Position numbers and translations under genes: made by a program. Below the pieces are notes generated by a model. It was not told the origin of the DNA. It saw nothing but the letters and a program-made list of their open reading frames with translations, and ran no database searches. DNA of 64,000 nucleotides from Hawksworthiomyces lignivorus (Eukaryota > Ascomycota > Sordariomycetes > Ophiostomatales > Ophiostomataceae), in the NCBI GenBank assembly GCA_002917075.1, contig NTMA01000138.1:20631-84630 (forward strand), written 5' to 3'. Positions 1 through 10,283 of the stretch are shown piece after piece; the stretch's first letter is position 1; each line of letters starts with the position of its first letter.

Positions 1-544
1 CCGCAGCGCCGGTGCGGATAGCAGCTTCCGGCATTGCGGCCCCAGGCGAGGTGCTCTAGCGCAGTGACAATCAGCAAATTCGGCTCTTGAGTGGCCATGC
101 CAGACGAACCAAGCAGTGAATCAGCTGCAAGAGTTGATGGCTCTATGTCGTACGAGCCTCTGCCTAGCAAAGGCTGCGGCTCGGTTGATGGACTTTCGTC
201 AGCTGATTGGCCCGACCGCAGCTTAGCAATCCGGTCGATGAGTCGTTGTTCCGCTCGGGCTACCCGCACTGGCTGGCTGCTCTGTAAATCTTCACGAAGT
301 GACTCCAGAAATGCAATCTCGAGCCCGTGTTGGTTGACGACTCGTCGCAGCTGGACAACTTCACGCCTACAGTCCAGGCCCAGCCGACGGCAACGTGCGC
401 AGGGGATTTCTTTGCTACATTTGCGCTTTTTACGCGTGCATTCTGGCTATCAGCATATATTTACGACTGTTTTAGCGAGGGTTATCCTGTTCCCGGTAAC
501 TTACCAATACACGCCAGAGATGGGCGCTGAGATATGCGAGGCAT
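1..544 (-). CDS. Zn2Cys6 transcription factor, N-terminal part (cut by window edge)
   Basis: Nuclear DNA-binding regulator of the fungal binuclear zinc-cluster family. The ATG is at 544; exon 1 is 544-505, the intron is 504-443 (62 bp, GTAAGT...CCAG) and exon 2 runs from 442 off the left edge without a stop. Splicing is needed to complete the zinc cluster: the first Cys lies in exon 1 and the second directly after the splice. The six cysteines fall at about residues 12, 15, 22, 28, 31 and 38 (C-X2-C-X6-C-X5-C-X2-C-X6-C), with a basic TRKKRK stretch in the first loop. A short linker and a coiled-coil-like stretch follow. The middle homology region and C-terminus lie outside the window, so the target pathway is unknown. 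The family call is secure. Confidence 0.88.
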
Positions 545-579
545 GTTGCGCTGATTGTAATGGGAACAGATCCGCTTAG

Positions 580-1350
580 AGTGACCATTTAAACTCAAAT
601 GAAATAAAGCATGTTTATTTCCGCCATAGTCTTCAAATGCCTCAGGCATTAAAATCGAGTTATTAGTCCAATTTTGTCATAGTACAATTAACTCGCCTTT
701 AGTGCGCCATTTCTTTTCAATCGGGCCATGTTTATACTTTACATCCTTTGATTGGAATATTATATGTACTTGTTTTCTTCTTTTTCTTACTTTTTATATT
801 CGCTTTGATTTTTTTTTTTTGGATTTTTTTTTTTCGTTTATCTTTTCCTTCTTTTTTGTAGTTAATGTCATTTTGCAATTCTTTTGCGAAATCATTTAGA
901 CTAATTCCGATTTTCAGCATATTACAGAACCTGTCTGCCTTCGCACGAGTTTGGAGTAGGATTTCAGTAGCTCAATCCAACATGCAGGCGCCTCTATATT
1001 TATGAAAAAAAAAAAAAAAAAAAATCATATTTTAACGTCGTTCATATTCACACTTGTACACGTGCTAATCTAAAACTGCTGATTTCGAAGTCAAGTCACA
1101 AATAAATGAGAACACACATGTCTCTATAGAATGTTCTTAGTCTTGAATATGCGTCAGATGTGTTATTATAGAACGCTAATAAATCTCACATTTCTCTACA
1201 GTGATGTTTTCTAGGATCAGCGCCCTTCACTATGCGCTAAATTAAGGCTGCGATTTCTCGATCTAGACTAAACATTTCGTTTCCCCAAGACTAAGCTTTT
1301 CCATAAATTTAAATATATTTCAAGTTGCTTGTAATGAACACAGTATCGTC
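580..1350. other. gene-free AT-rich intergenic region
   Basis: No supportable gene. It contains T-rich tracts near 795-860, a poly(A) run at about 1003-1024, and at 636-650 a near-perfect 15-bp palindrome with an ATGCCTCAGGCAT core that resembles one at 10285-10297 (see findings). Short ORFs here are low-complexity. Confidence 0.7.
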
Positions 1351-2809
1351 TTACAGCACCATGCCTAGAATTCCGATAAGCATGGCAGTCAAGATGCCCT
1401 TCTCAGATGGAACAAGCATCCCCATGGCAGAAGACTTGCTTGACGTTGTAGCAGCTCCGGAGCTTGTGGTTGAGGACGAGGATGGCGTGGATTTTGTTGC
1501 ATTGACACCAGACACATATGTGGCACCATTCTTTGAGAAGGCAACGTTGGCATCCAAGCCTGATTTCGTATCATACGGGAATGGAACGGTGTAATTGAAC
1601 GTTGGCGTGAGGCCCTTGTAAGTGTCGAGAACCGACGGCAAAATGCCGTGGCCACCGGAGCAAGTCTGGTTCGTGGTAAGCGGGACTGGCCAAGCAGCCA
1701 CGTACTCGGAGTAATCCTTGTCCGAAAGCGGACCCGGCAAAGAGACATTGATCATCAGGTTGGTGGTGTCAATGTCGTAGTTGATGTAACCGGTCTTGTT
1801 TGCAACGAGAGAAAACAAGTTGGCTCCGCAGTCCCAGCGGCCGAGCGAAGGCAGACCCCAGTTAGCCGAGACAGATGCGATAGAAGAATAATGCGTGTAC
1901 ACTGTTTCATCTGTGGTGCCAACAAGCTCCTTGGGTACAGCACCACCAAGGAGGATACTGAAAACACGGTTGGAAACGGAGTAATGCTCGCTCTCATCAA
2001 AGGTCAACAGCAGCAGGGTATCATTCCAGAAGTAGGTGTTGTTCATAAGATCCGATACAAAGCCACGTAGCCACGTAGAAGCAAACGTGACATTTGTGTC
2101 ATGTCCATCATTTGTCATATTTGGGGTTATGAAAGCCCACTGGGGGAGCTGTTTGGCGTTGAGGTCGTTGTAGAAGTCTGTAAAATTCTTGATCTGGTTG
2201 GCGCGGGTTGCATTCTCAGTGATGCTGTTAAACAGGATCAAGGGATTGTGTTTGCGGACATAATCATTAGCGTAAGTCTTTTGGTTGGAATAATTGAAGC
2301 CTTGAAAGCCTGGATATGGTAGTCCTTCCTGGTATTCAGCCCAGGAGATGCCTTTGGTATCCAGGAGATCGGCTATAGTTGAAACATTCGTGGGAATTTG
2401 ATGAAAGTCATCGTTGTCCATGCCGTAAAGATCACCAGAAGCAGCAGCACAGTAGTTAGGCTCTGATGTGTGACCGGCTCCGTAATAGTTGGTCAGCTTG
2501 ATGCCCTGGCTAGCAAGCCACTCCTGATTCGGGTCGCCAGCGCCAGCACTGTAATCCTAGGTCTTGTGAGCATATGGTTTTGTCTTAGATGAATACAAAT
2601 GGAGTGCATGGCCAGATACTCACCACATTCTCCAACCAAATCTGGTAGAAACGCTGGAAGGCGAGTCCCTCGACATTGGATGTTGGTGAGTTGGGAAGGG
2701 TTGTTGCAGCAGCAGCCTCAATCTCAGGTACCGTTGGCTCTGTCACGGTGGCCACCTGTGCTGAGGCAACTCCCAAAGCCAACAAGATCGCGTACGAAGA
2801 AGAAATCAT
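1351..2809 (-). CDS. secreted acid phosphatase (phosphoesterase family), GPI-anchored
   Basis: Predicted extracellular or cell-wall acid phosphatase of the phosphoesterase superfamily (Pfam PF04185 type), releasing phosphate from organic esters. Exon 1 is 2809-2624, the intron 2623-2557 (67 bp) and exon 2 2556-1351, giving 463 aa. Visible features: an N-terminal signal peptide (about residues 1-17, ending ASAQ); the family block IWLENVDYSAGAGD across the splice junction; HTSEPNYC; GMDNDDF; LLTFDESEHY; many N-glycosylation sites. A Ser/Thr-rich tail near 410-440 and a hydrophobic C-terminus ending LIGILGMVL fit a GPI signal. The gene is divergent from the multicopper oxidase at 3544; a TATATAAAAG box lies at about 2902-2911 on its strand. 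Expression is plausibly phosphate-controlled (inference). Confidence 0.9.
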
Positions 2810-3543
2810 GATGCTTTCAGGTAGATATAGTTAAAAAGTAGACAGGATACCTGTTCAACCTACGTTCATACGCGTGTTGTAAGGTGAGGATGGAACGGCA
2901 GCTTTTATATACTCTCGAGCGTCCATTATTAGGCACAATTGTCTGAGCCAATTAAGAGCAGCCAATTTGTAAAAAATGCGTGACCAACGCCTTTTTGACC
3001 TGTGCCGCAGGGAATCAGCACATGGCTCTTTCCTATGTTGTCGATCACAACTGATATCCCTCATCGGTTTCTAACGCACCGAGAATCTTGCCATGTTATA
3101 ACTCGGTACCAGAAACAGCTAGTCATTTAGTGTTGCAGAGGACCACATCAATAAATTTTAAGCGAAAAGTTGCCTATTTCACACTAGTCTCTAGCCGTCC
3201 CTGGCAATTCAACACACGATCCTGGCACGTGCGGTATTCAATGGAAGGCAAGAGCTCTAAACTCGGACCAACCGGATTCTCGGCACCGTTCCAGTGTAGC
3301 TAAGCTTTTTTAGTGCCCGGAAGACGGCGCTTCATAGAATTCTCACGCGACTTTGAAAGGGGCTTAGGAGCGACCGCCAAGAGTTTCTCCACGCCAAGAA
3401 AGCTTGTTTCAACGAGATATGTAGCTGCGTTGACCACGGTCAGATTTAACAGAAATCATCTTGTTTTCACCTAGCTGCTAAATGAATTTTGATTCACTTC
3501 AACACTGATTTTTCTGGACTGGTGCCTTCTCTTCGTCAGATAA
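2810..3543. promoter_or_regulatory. divergent promoter: acid phosphatase / multicopper oxidase
   Basis: A 734-bp region between two outward-reading start codons. A TATATAAAAG element on the minus strand (about 2902-2911) sits roughly 100 bp from the phosphatase ATG. Short ORFs here look like chance frames. Confidence 0.55.
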
Positions 3544-5630
3544 GTGGACAGGAAGATGGCTTCCGGAGATGGTAGTGCTCCAGCCAAAGCGCAGGAGCAA
3601 GTCTCATGGGTTAAACGGCATTTTTGTCTCGCAATCGGCTACATAATAACGCCTATTCTTATCGTCCTTGGGCTCGGGCTTGGACTGGGGCTTGGATTAG
3701 GCTTGGAACATCACCATGCGCATTCGTCTTCGGCTAGTTCAGTACCGCTTCCTTCCTCGACGGCCAGCCCTAACCGCGAGGAGGAATCTTGGAGACTTCC
3801 CGCATCAGAATATGTTCTCGATATGGAGAGCTGGAACTACACTGCTACACCTACCACCCGTACCTATAACTTCACTCTTTCTGAGATCGATGCATTTCCA
3901 GATGGTCAGCTCTCAAAACCCTGTTCCCATTAGATTTATGCTTTGGGATATTGATATGCTACGTTTAGGTGTTCTCCGCCAAGTCTTGGTCATTAATGGG
4001 AAGTATCCGGGGCCATTAATCCGATTAAATCGTGGTGATCAGCTCTTAGTGAACGTTACCAATAATATGAGTAATGCTACCACACTGCACTGGCATGGTC
4101 TTTATCAGAACGGCAGCATATGGATGGATGGCACTGGCGGCATCACGCAGTGCCCAATACCTCCTGGAAAAAGCTTTCTCTACAATTTCACGGTGCAGAA
4201 CCAGTTTGGCACATTTTGGTATCATTCTCATGTGGATACTCAGCGCATAGATGGTTTATTTGGTGCTCTGATAGTGCATGCTCCTGAAGAGCTCGATTAC
4301 CAGAGACGTTATGAGTACACACGAGATGAGATTATAATTCTTCAAGATTATTATCACAACATGAGCTCTCCGCTTGCGGCATCGTATCTAGCTCCAGACA
4401 ACGAAAACAACGAGCCAGTGCCTGATAACGGCCTAATTCAGGGAACAAATTAGTAAGTACATTGGACAGCTTATTTGTCTTTCGTCAAGCCGTAACTGGC
4501 GAGACGCCTCGTTTCTTTCTTGCTATCTTTTCAAAGTTAAAATTTTGCTCTCAATCATCTAGTGAAGCTAACGTCACAGCTTTAATTGCTCATCATATAC
4601 CATAGATAGCGGTTATACCTGTTACGATAACTCAACAAACGCTATAATTCCCGTGCAGCAAAACCAGAAAACTCGTTTTCGCCTGATTAATTCTGGCGCA
4701 TTTGCAACATTTCAATTCACTATTGACAATCACACTATGAGCGTAATTGAAGGCGACTCGACCATGGTGGAGCCTTTGAACATAACTTCGCTAAAGATTG
4801 CCACAGCGCAAAGATACTCGTTCATCATCAATGCCAATCAAACTGCAGCTAACTACTGGATACGGGCCGAGATGAACACTGATTGTTTCGCTTATAGCAA
4901 CCCCGTCTTGGATACAACCATTCTGGCGATCCTCAGCTATAGAAATGACACAACTTTGCCTGGTAATGACTCGGTTGGCTGGCCAAACGTCGAGGACCCT
5001 CTTTGCGAGGATCTAAATGCAACTCTCCTTGTACCAACAGTTCCCGAGAATGCGCTTCCAGCCGACGAGTTTTATGTGATCCAATTTGCTTTCCAGATTG
5101 GATCATATGCTCTGGATCGTGCCTATATAAATGGCACATCCTGGGTACCAGCTCCATTTCAACCAACCCTTAATCATGTTGTGGCCAACTTACGAACGGG
5201 AAATACATCATACAGCAAATCTGGTGTTGCTCCAAATTATGGTGTCCCAAGTCAATTTATAATTAATGTTCCAACATACAAAGTCATAGACTTGCTCATT
5301 CAAAACTTTGATGATGGGTCGCATCCCTTCCACTTGCATGGGTACGACTTCTGGGTCATGGCCAGTTCCCAAGATCAATACTTTCCATATGGCACTGGAT
5401 ACTACGAATCAATAAGCACTAGTAATCCCATGCGTAGAGATACAGTGATGGTTGACTCCTATGGTTGGACTCTGATACGCATTCGCGCTGATAATCCTGG
5501 AGTATGGGCGTTCCATTGTCATATTGCCTGGCACCTTTCTGCTGGGCTATTAATGCAATTCCAAACACGGGACGATTTAATGAAAGACTTCATTATTCCA
5601 AACGACGTTTTAGGGTTATGTAACGCATAG
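3544..5630 (+). CDS. multicopper oxidase (laccase-like), N-terminally membrane-anchored
   Basis: Oxidises phenolic or similar substrates, or a metal ion, and reduces oxygen to water. Exons are 3544-3904, 3969-4452 and 4610-5630 (introns 64 and 157 bp), 621 aa; an in-frame ATG at 3556 is an alternative start. All four copper-site blocks are visible: HWHG (about 161-164), YHSH (205-208), HPFHLHG (520-526) and HCHIAWH (584-590). The splice GAT-G|GT restores the family block DGVLRQVLVINGKYPGP. Instead of a signal peptide there is a basic N-terminus, then a hydrophobic helix running into a Gly-Leu dipeptide repeat (about residues 28-58) followed by EHHHAH, which predicts a type II membrane protein facing outward. 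Laccase versus ferroxidase cannot be settled by eye. Confidence 0.9.
3660..3722 (+). repeat. Gly-Leu-encoding minisatellite inside the oxidase gene
   Basis: Imperfect 6-bp units (GGCTTG/GGACTG/GGGCTT) encode alternating Gly and Leu in the membrane anchor. The length of this tract could vary between strains (inference). Confidence 0.6.
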
Positions 5631-6754
5631 ATAGCTGAAGATCAAAGTATTCTATTTCACGGTTGTAACTGGTGTCGTGTGTCGCGATAGACAGATTGCA
5701 TAACCAACACAGAGTGAAGCAATTTGTACTGTGTAAGAATAGCGATATTTATTTTATTTTATTTTATTTTTTGTTTTTGATATTGACGGGAAAAGAATCT
5801 TGGAAGTAATGAATTATGACTTGGGGGCGATTGTGGCTATTATCTTCTCTACCATTGTCTTCTGCTTGCAGGCAATTCATCTTTCTTGAATAAGGAGAAG
5901 AACTATTCCCAGGCTCGGGTCCATGAAAACAGTTCATAAGAAACCAATCTTAGCGACGACATAGTTTCAGAGAAGTAGAGGATATCGAGATTATATTGGA
6001 AGTTTTTGAATACTATGCTGAATAGCATATCGACGTAGGCCTGTATTGTCACTGGCATGCATTATTTCGACACTCAAATAAATTTATATTGCACCGGATG
6101 GCTCATATTCTAACACTTCTATGATACAGTTTATAAAGTGGAACGCAGCTAGTGTTCATGCTCCCGTTTTGCGGGGAGATTCCGTCTGTGTTAGGTAAGT
6201 CAATCTGCCCAGAGACCTAACAAATGCGAAAAACATTTTTTAGAGGCAGCAGCTGATCAAACTGGCAACACACAGCCCCCCAGGAGATGCCAACACTCTA
6301 TCCGACATTTTCATATAGTCGAAGTCTAGGCCTAAAATAATCTCTAGATTCAGACTAGACCTCTTCATCAACACTTTTGTCTATCACCGGTTTCCCTGGC
6401 AGCGCATCAACACACCTATATTACGAGCGATTAAGTTTGAATATCACACGTCACACACTGCCGCAAATATCGTTTTATAAATATGCTTCGCAGACTGTTT
6501 TGCCCATGCAGAGGGCTGCGGCAACGAAAAGACGATTTATTCCGATGCCACTATGCAGTCTCCACCATCTGAGTAGGTCGATCTGTGTCTCGGTTCTATA
6601 ATCTACATTTGTTTTTTTTTTTTTTTTATTTAGATTTTTATTTTTATATATATTCTCATGCTGACTTATCAAGGTGACTTCCAACCAACAAGTTCGTTGG
6701 CAAGGAACAAAGCAAAAGAAGCCCTCAATCTCTACGGGTGTGTGGTCACGCGAG
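5631..6754. other. intergenic region without supportable gene
   Basis: Contains a TTTTA pentanucleotide tract at about 5748-5770 and a T-rich tract at 6608-6650. Short ORFs (for example 6377-6601) have no recognisable features. Confidence 0.6.
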
Positions 6755-7641
6755 ATGCCATTCGTTCAACATGGATTTGACATGCCACTTTGCGCAAATG
6801 TTGCGACGATATTAAATAAATCTGGCGTAGAGAATATACTATGGGACTCACATCTCATGGCTGTGTATACTGTACCTGTTGTTCTCCTGGTATGATCTGA
6901 TCTTTTTCTTCGCGCCCCCCTATATAGGAGATCTTAACATAGCTGACAGTCTCTTTTAAGGAACTCGGTTTCGCAGTATCCAACAACCAACTTGAAACAG
7001 CTGTTTATACCCTGGAAGGAACTGGCCTCCCACGATGTCGATCCAAACTCTACACTTTAAATATCAAACGAAAAAGCCAATGGCAAGAGTCGTTTGCTAA
7101 CCCACCTGTGCATTTCCACCTAGACTTTCCTAAGAATATCCTTTTTTTAGGAGACGATGGGGATACCCTACAGCTCTTTACCGTGGAAGATGTTTTATGG
7201 GAACTGCCCGGCATCGGGCAGGGGGTCGACTTTGTCGATGGCCCGAACAAAAACATTATATTTGCCAACGATGCTAGTCTGCGCGTCGGGTCGGAGCTGG
7301 AGGGATGGGGCCGCTTTCTGGATTCTTTCTCTAACGTCCGCGTACCGACGTGGCAACGGTATGTCGAGGCGCTGATTCTCCTCGCATTGAGTTCTGCACA
7401 CGGTTCTTATTCGAGGCTGGCCTGGCTCGGGGAGTTAATGTATCTGGCAAAATTGGGGGATCCTCATCAACTCTGCCATCCAGCATTCACCCGATTCTTG
7501 GTGGATATACATAATAGTCGAGCTACCTTTAGGACTATATTAGCGGAAGCTGTAGATGCCCTCGGTCCAAGACTGCATGCACCACGGCCAGACCTTATAC
7601 CAGAACGACGAGGGTTTTTGCTGGGAGAGAAAACCAACTAG
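6755..7641 (+). CDS. hypothetical protein, nucleotidyltransferase-like fold possible
   Basis: Two exons, 6755-6889 and 6961-7641 (71-bp intron GTATGA...TTAAG), encode about 271 aa. Splicing fuses MAVYTVPVVLL to ELGFAVSNNQ in frame. The pattern 'local protein plays in a family of small-molecule-like anchors, AVYTVPVVLLELGFAV, then LETAVYTLEGTGLP' recalls fungal hypothetical proteins with a nucleotidyltransferase-like N-terminal fold, but I see no catalytic motif and cannot assign a function. No signal peptide or membrane span is evident. The coding region is followed directly by repeat-rich DNA. The exon structure is fairly sure; the product is unknown. Confidence 0.6.
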
Positions 7642-7984
7642 TATAGAATACAGGAATATTGGATATAGAATACTGTTAAAGTATATAAGTACCAATTACA
7701 GTGTCGCTTGTATGAGCGGCCGCTCCGTCCTTTTTAACACATACTTTTCTGTCAGGGTGATTACAAGTATTGGTAACGTAGTACCTTAGCTAGGTAGAGG
7801 ATAGCACTGTAACAAATATCACAGGATAACAAAAGTACATAAGAGGTAAGACACAAATGGATTCTTGTCTTTTCATTAAGAGGGGGAGTGGGAGATGGCT
7901 AGTATATGTGACAACTAGTAAGCGGTGCCGGGGAGGGGTTCCGTTACACCTGGTCAAGCGGATAAGGGCATTCATAGCGCCACC

Positions 7985-8025
7985 GGGTTCCCCTCGGGGC
8001 CCCCGGGGGGCCCCGAGGGGAACCC
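7985..8025. repeat. 41-bp near-perfect palindrome
   Basis: Arms of 20 bp pair perfectly around a single central base. The sequence begins GGGTTCCCCTCGGGG and ends with its reverse complement, inside otherwise moderate-GC DNA. It could form a very stable hairpin or cruciform. Confidence 0.85.
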
Positions 8026-8499
8026 ACGGGGTGCGCCATAACTAAGCCAATTAGCCTCTACGACCCCGTACGCCGTACGCCCCTTACAGAGCGCCGTACG
8101 GGAGCCCCAGGGGTGCTTCCGACAGGGCAGGCCCGCTGGTCCTTGACAAATAACCTATACTTAGGTGGTGCTCGCGAAGAGATGGCGACTTGAGTGGGGC
8201 ACGGCACGAGTAAATCCTAGGTATAAATAATTCCTGAGAATTTATTCAACAGAACTACTGCAGCCTACGAGGAGGTAAAAAATTTTTCAGTTGCTCCCAT
8301 TCTAGGATTTTTTTCAGCGGAAACCTTTTGGCACAGGTATAATCAAATCCTAGGAATTCGTTCAGCGGAACTATTTTAGCCTATGTTGTGATGGTCTCGC
8401 GGCAAAGGCAACGTGCAGGCCGATCAGTTTGATTTTCGCCTCCTTTGTGTTACAAGATGACTTCCAGGTAGAAGTATCCTTGCTAAGTTGATCAGGCTT

Positions 8500-8770
8500 A
8501 GTAGGTTTATGTTCTAAAGAATAGAGCGTGCGTATCGCTGTGTCTACATTTGAGCACATGTATAGTAGCGTGTGTAGGGGCGTACTAGCGGTAACGACTG
8601 ATCGTTAGCCCAAACTATGTATCTATCTAGGTAGGGAACGTGGTGTTATACAGAGGTTCGAACATCATTCGAACATCATTTATAAACATCATTCTATAAA
8701 TGAAGTTCCTAGTGAGCATCATTCCTACATCATTTAGTAACCTTATTTTAGGAATGGGGTTGCTTCCTGC
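8500..8770. repeat. dispersed repeat, copy 1 (with short ACATCATT array)
   Basis: See 51130-51440. Best match is 8590-8642 against 51250-51304. The short-word array at about 8661-8745 (GAACATCATT, ACATCATTTATAAACATCATT) is degenerate and partly self-complementary. Confidence 0.65.
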
Positions 8771-8972
8771 TTACGTAAATATTCCTCCGATCCTTTAATG
8801 ACTTGGTTTCACAGACAGAGTAGTTCTTGTGGGAGTACTCTCCGAGACCTAGAAATGGGAACCTGTATTGTTAGTTGTAGAACGCTGCATAGCTGCCGTT
8901 AAGGCGGCTGGGACAGTCTATGAATTAATAAATAAACAGCATGGTTGGTACGTAAGACTGGATAGTACAATA

Positions 8973-9133
8973 GTGGTTGGTATATAAAAATGGCTGGTAT
9001 AAAAGTGGCTAGTATATAGAAATGGCTAACACATAAAAGTGGCTAGTATTTTTTTGTGTTAGTCACTTTTTTGTACTAGCCACCGCTATGTCCTAGGACA
9101 CAGCAGTGGCCAGCACATAAAAGTGGCCAGCTA
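8973..9133. repeat. cluster of short direct and inverted TGGCTAGTATA repeats
   Basis: About six imperfect direct copies of a 16-20 bp unit, GTGGCTAGTATATAAAA-like, are arrayed here. A perfect inverted pair GTGGCTAGTA (9039-9048) and TACTAGCCAC (9074-9083) lies inside. It may be a MITE terminus or minisatellite. Confidence 0.65.
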
Positions 9134-9164
9134 CCGCGATTTTCCCAACCCCAATGCAAAGTGT

Positions 9165-9746
9165 TCATTCGTTGACAGTAGCCGCGTCCGTCTCTCCGTC
9201 TTCCTCTGGCGTGTCGGCTGCATTGGAGCAGGGCACTCGGTGGCACTGACCGTCTTCACCGACGACTGGTATTCGACAATCGTTCTCGATCCTAGCGAGC
9301 CTGCAAGTCTCACAGTGGTCGTAGTTCACCAACCGATCACCGGCGGGCTTAGGTTCAGGAAGCTTAAGCTCCGGGTTCCACCTGTTCATCGTGCTCGCAA
9401 AGAACACTGTAGCATAGGCGGGATCGAATACAAAGATTGTTTCATCGGTCACACTGTTTCTCCTTTCCGCCGTGGCCGTAATGTCGTCGATAAAAGTGTA
9501 CTCGCCTGGCTTTGGCACACATGCCGCCTCGATTTGTTCCTTTATGTGCATGGCAGTCTCGGGATCAAGCCGGGTATCGATAAAGTATAACTCGCGTCGG
9601 CCCGCCGTTGTTACGTACGGAGTGTCCGACGTCACAATCTGGGAGCCGAGCCGCGTTTCAACGAACGTCGGCACGTAGCTGTTGTCCCGATACTTCTCTT
9701 GGTATGTTGACGAACCTTTGAGTGGACGGAACGGGTTTACAGACAT
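9165..9746 (-). CDS. hypothetical protein (orphan ORF, 193 aa)
   Basis: Single open frame from ATG at 9746 to TGA at 9165. Composition is balanced and gene-like, clearly more GC-rich than the flanking repeats. There is no signal peptide or membrane span. The C-terminal third has clustered cysteines (HCETCRLARIENDC, then QCHRVPC), which could bind metal but match no motif I can name, and an acidic tail. It lies immediately beside the repeat cluster at 8973-9133 and about 0.8 kb from a broken transposase, so it may be a passenger of a mobile element. I do not recognise it. Confidence 0.5.
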   Translation of the reverse strand: MSVNPFRPLKGSSTYQEKYRDNSYVPTFVETRLGSQIVTSDTPYVTTAGRRELYFIDTRLDPETAMHIKEQIEAACVPKPGEYTFIDDITATAERRNSVTDETIFVFDPAYATVFFASTMNRWNPELKLPEPKPAGDRLVNYDHCETCRLARIENDCRIPVVGEDGQCHRVPCSNAADTPEEDGETDAATVNE

Positions 9747-10283
9747 TGTAGTAACAAAACGAACTATTCAAAGTGTACGTAATGATAAAGAACTAAATTT
9801 ATAACTTTATTAGAACATGTTAAGTTCTTAGTGGCTGGTGGCGCAGGGTCATATTCGGCGAGAAGGAGTGTGTTTAGAGAAACGCCTTAAACATACCTCA
9901 AGAGCAGATGTAGTCCAATCGAGAGAATCAAGGACGAAGAAAATTTAAGAGACAGACTGTTGTAAATAAACAATCGAACTGTGACGTTTGTAATAAAAAA
10001 GAAAAAGGTCGAAGAGTACGTCTCTTCTCGCTTTATATCCATGAGAGATTTGAACCAGGCTTGTTGTTTTTGTAAGTTCGAGTGTTATACAAAGCATATG
10101 CCGTGCTGCAAGGGCATGTTAATGGAAATTATCTTACGGCACAGTTTAGCCGTGGCCATCTATTTTACGGCACAACTTAGTTGCCTCATCTTGTATAGTA
10201 GAGAAAAATACGAAAGTGGTTGTAAATAATATGAGTATTCCTATTTGCACACGTACGTTTTCCTATTTGCACATGAATTTTTG
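9747..10283. other. intergenic region
   Basis: No gene supported. AT-rich, with short repeated words (GGCACA.TTTAG around 10137-10180). It lies just upstream of the Mutator-like element. Confidence 0.5.

Larger units (their letters stand above)
7642..9164. repeat. repeat-dense region without intact gene
   Basis: A mosaic of repeat sequence: a 41-bp GC-rich palindrome (7985-8025), three diverged copies of a roughly 38-bp unit (about 8231-8271, 8301-8338, 8348-8385), a segment related to one at 51130-51440 (8500-8770) and a cluster of TGGCTAGTATATAAAA-like units (8973-9133). It looks like nested transposon relics. No transposase frame is visible. Confidence 0.6.

Noticed and set aside
702..920. 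Overlapping short frames on both strands
   Set aside because: They translate T-rich/A-rich tracts (Phe- or Lys-runs); low complexity, no gene signals.
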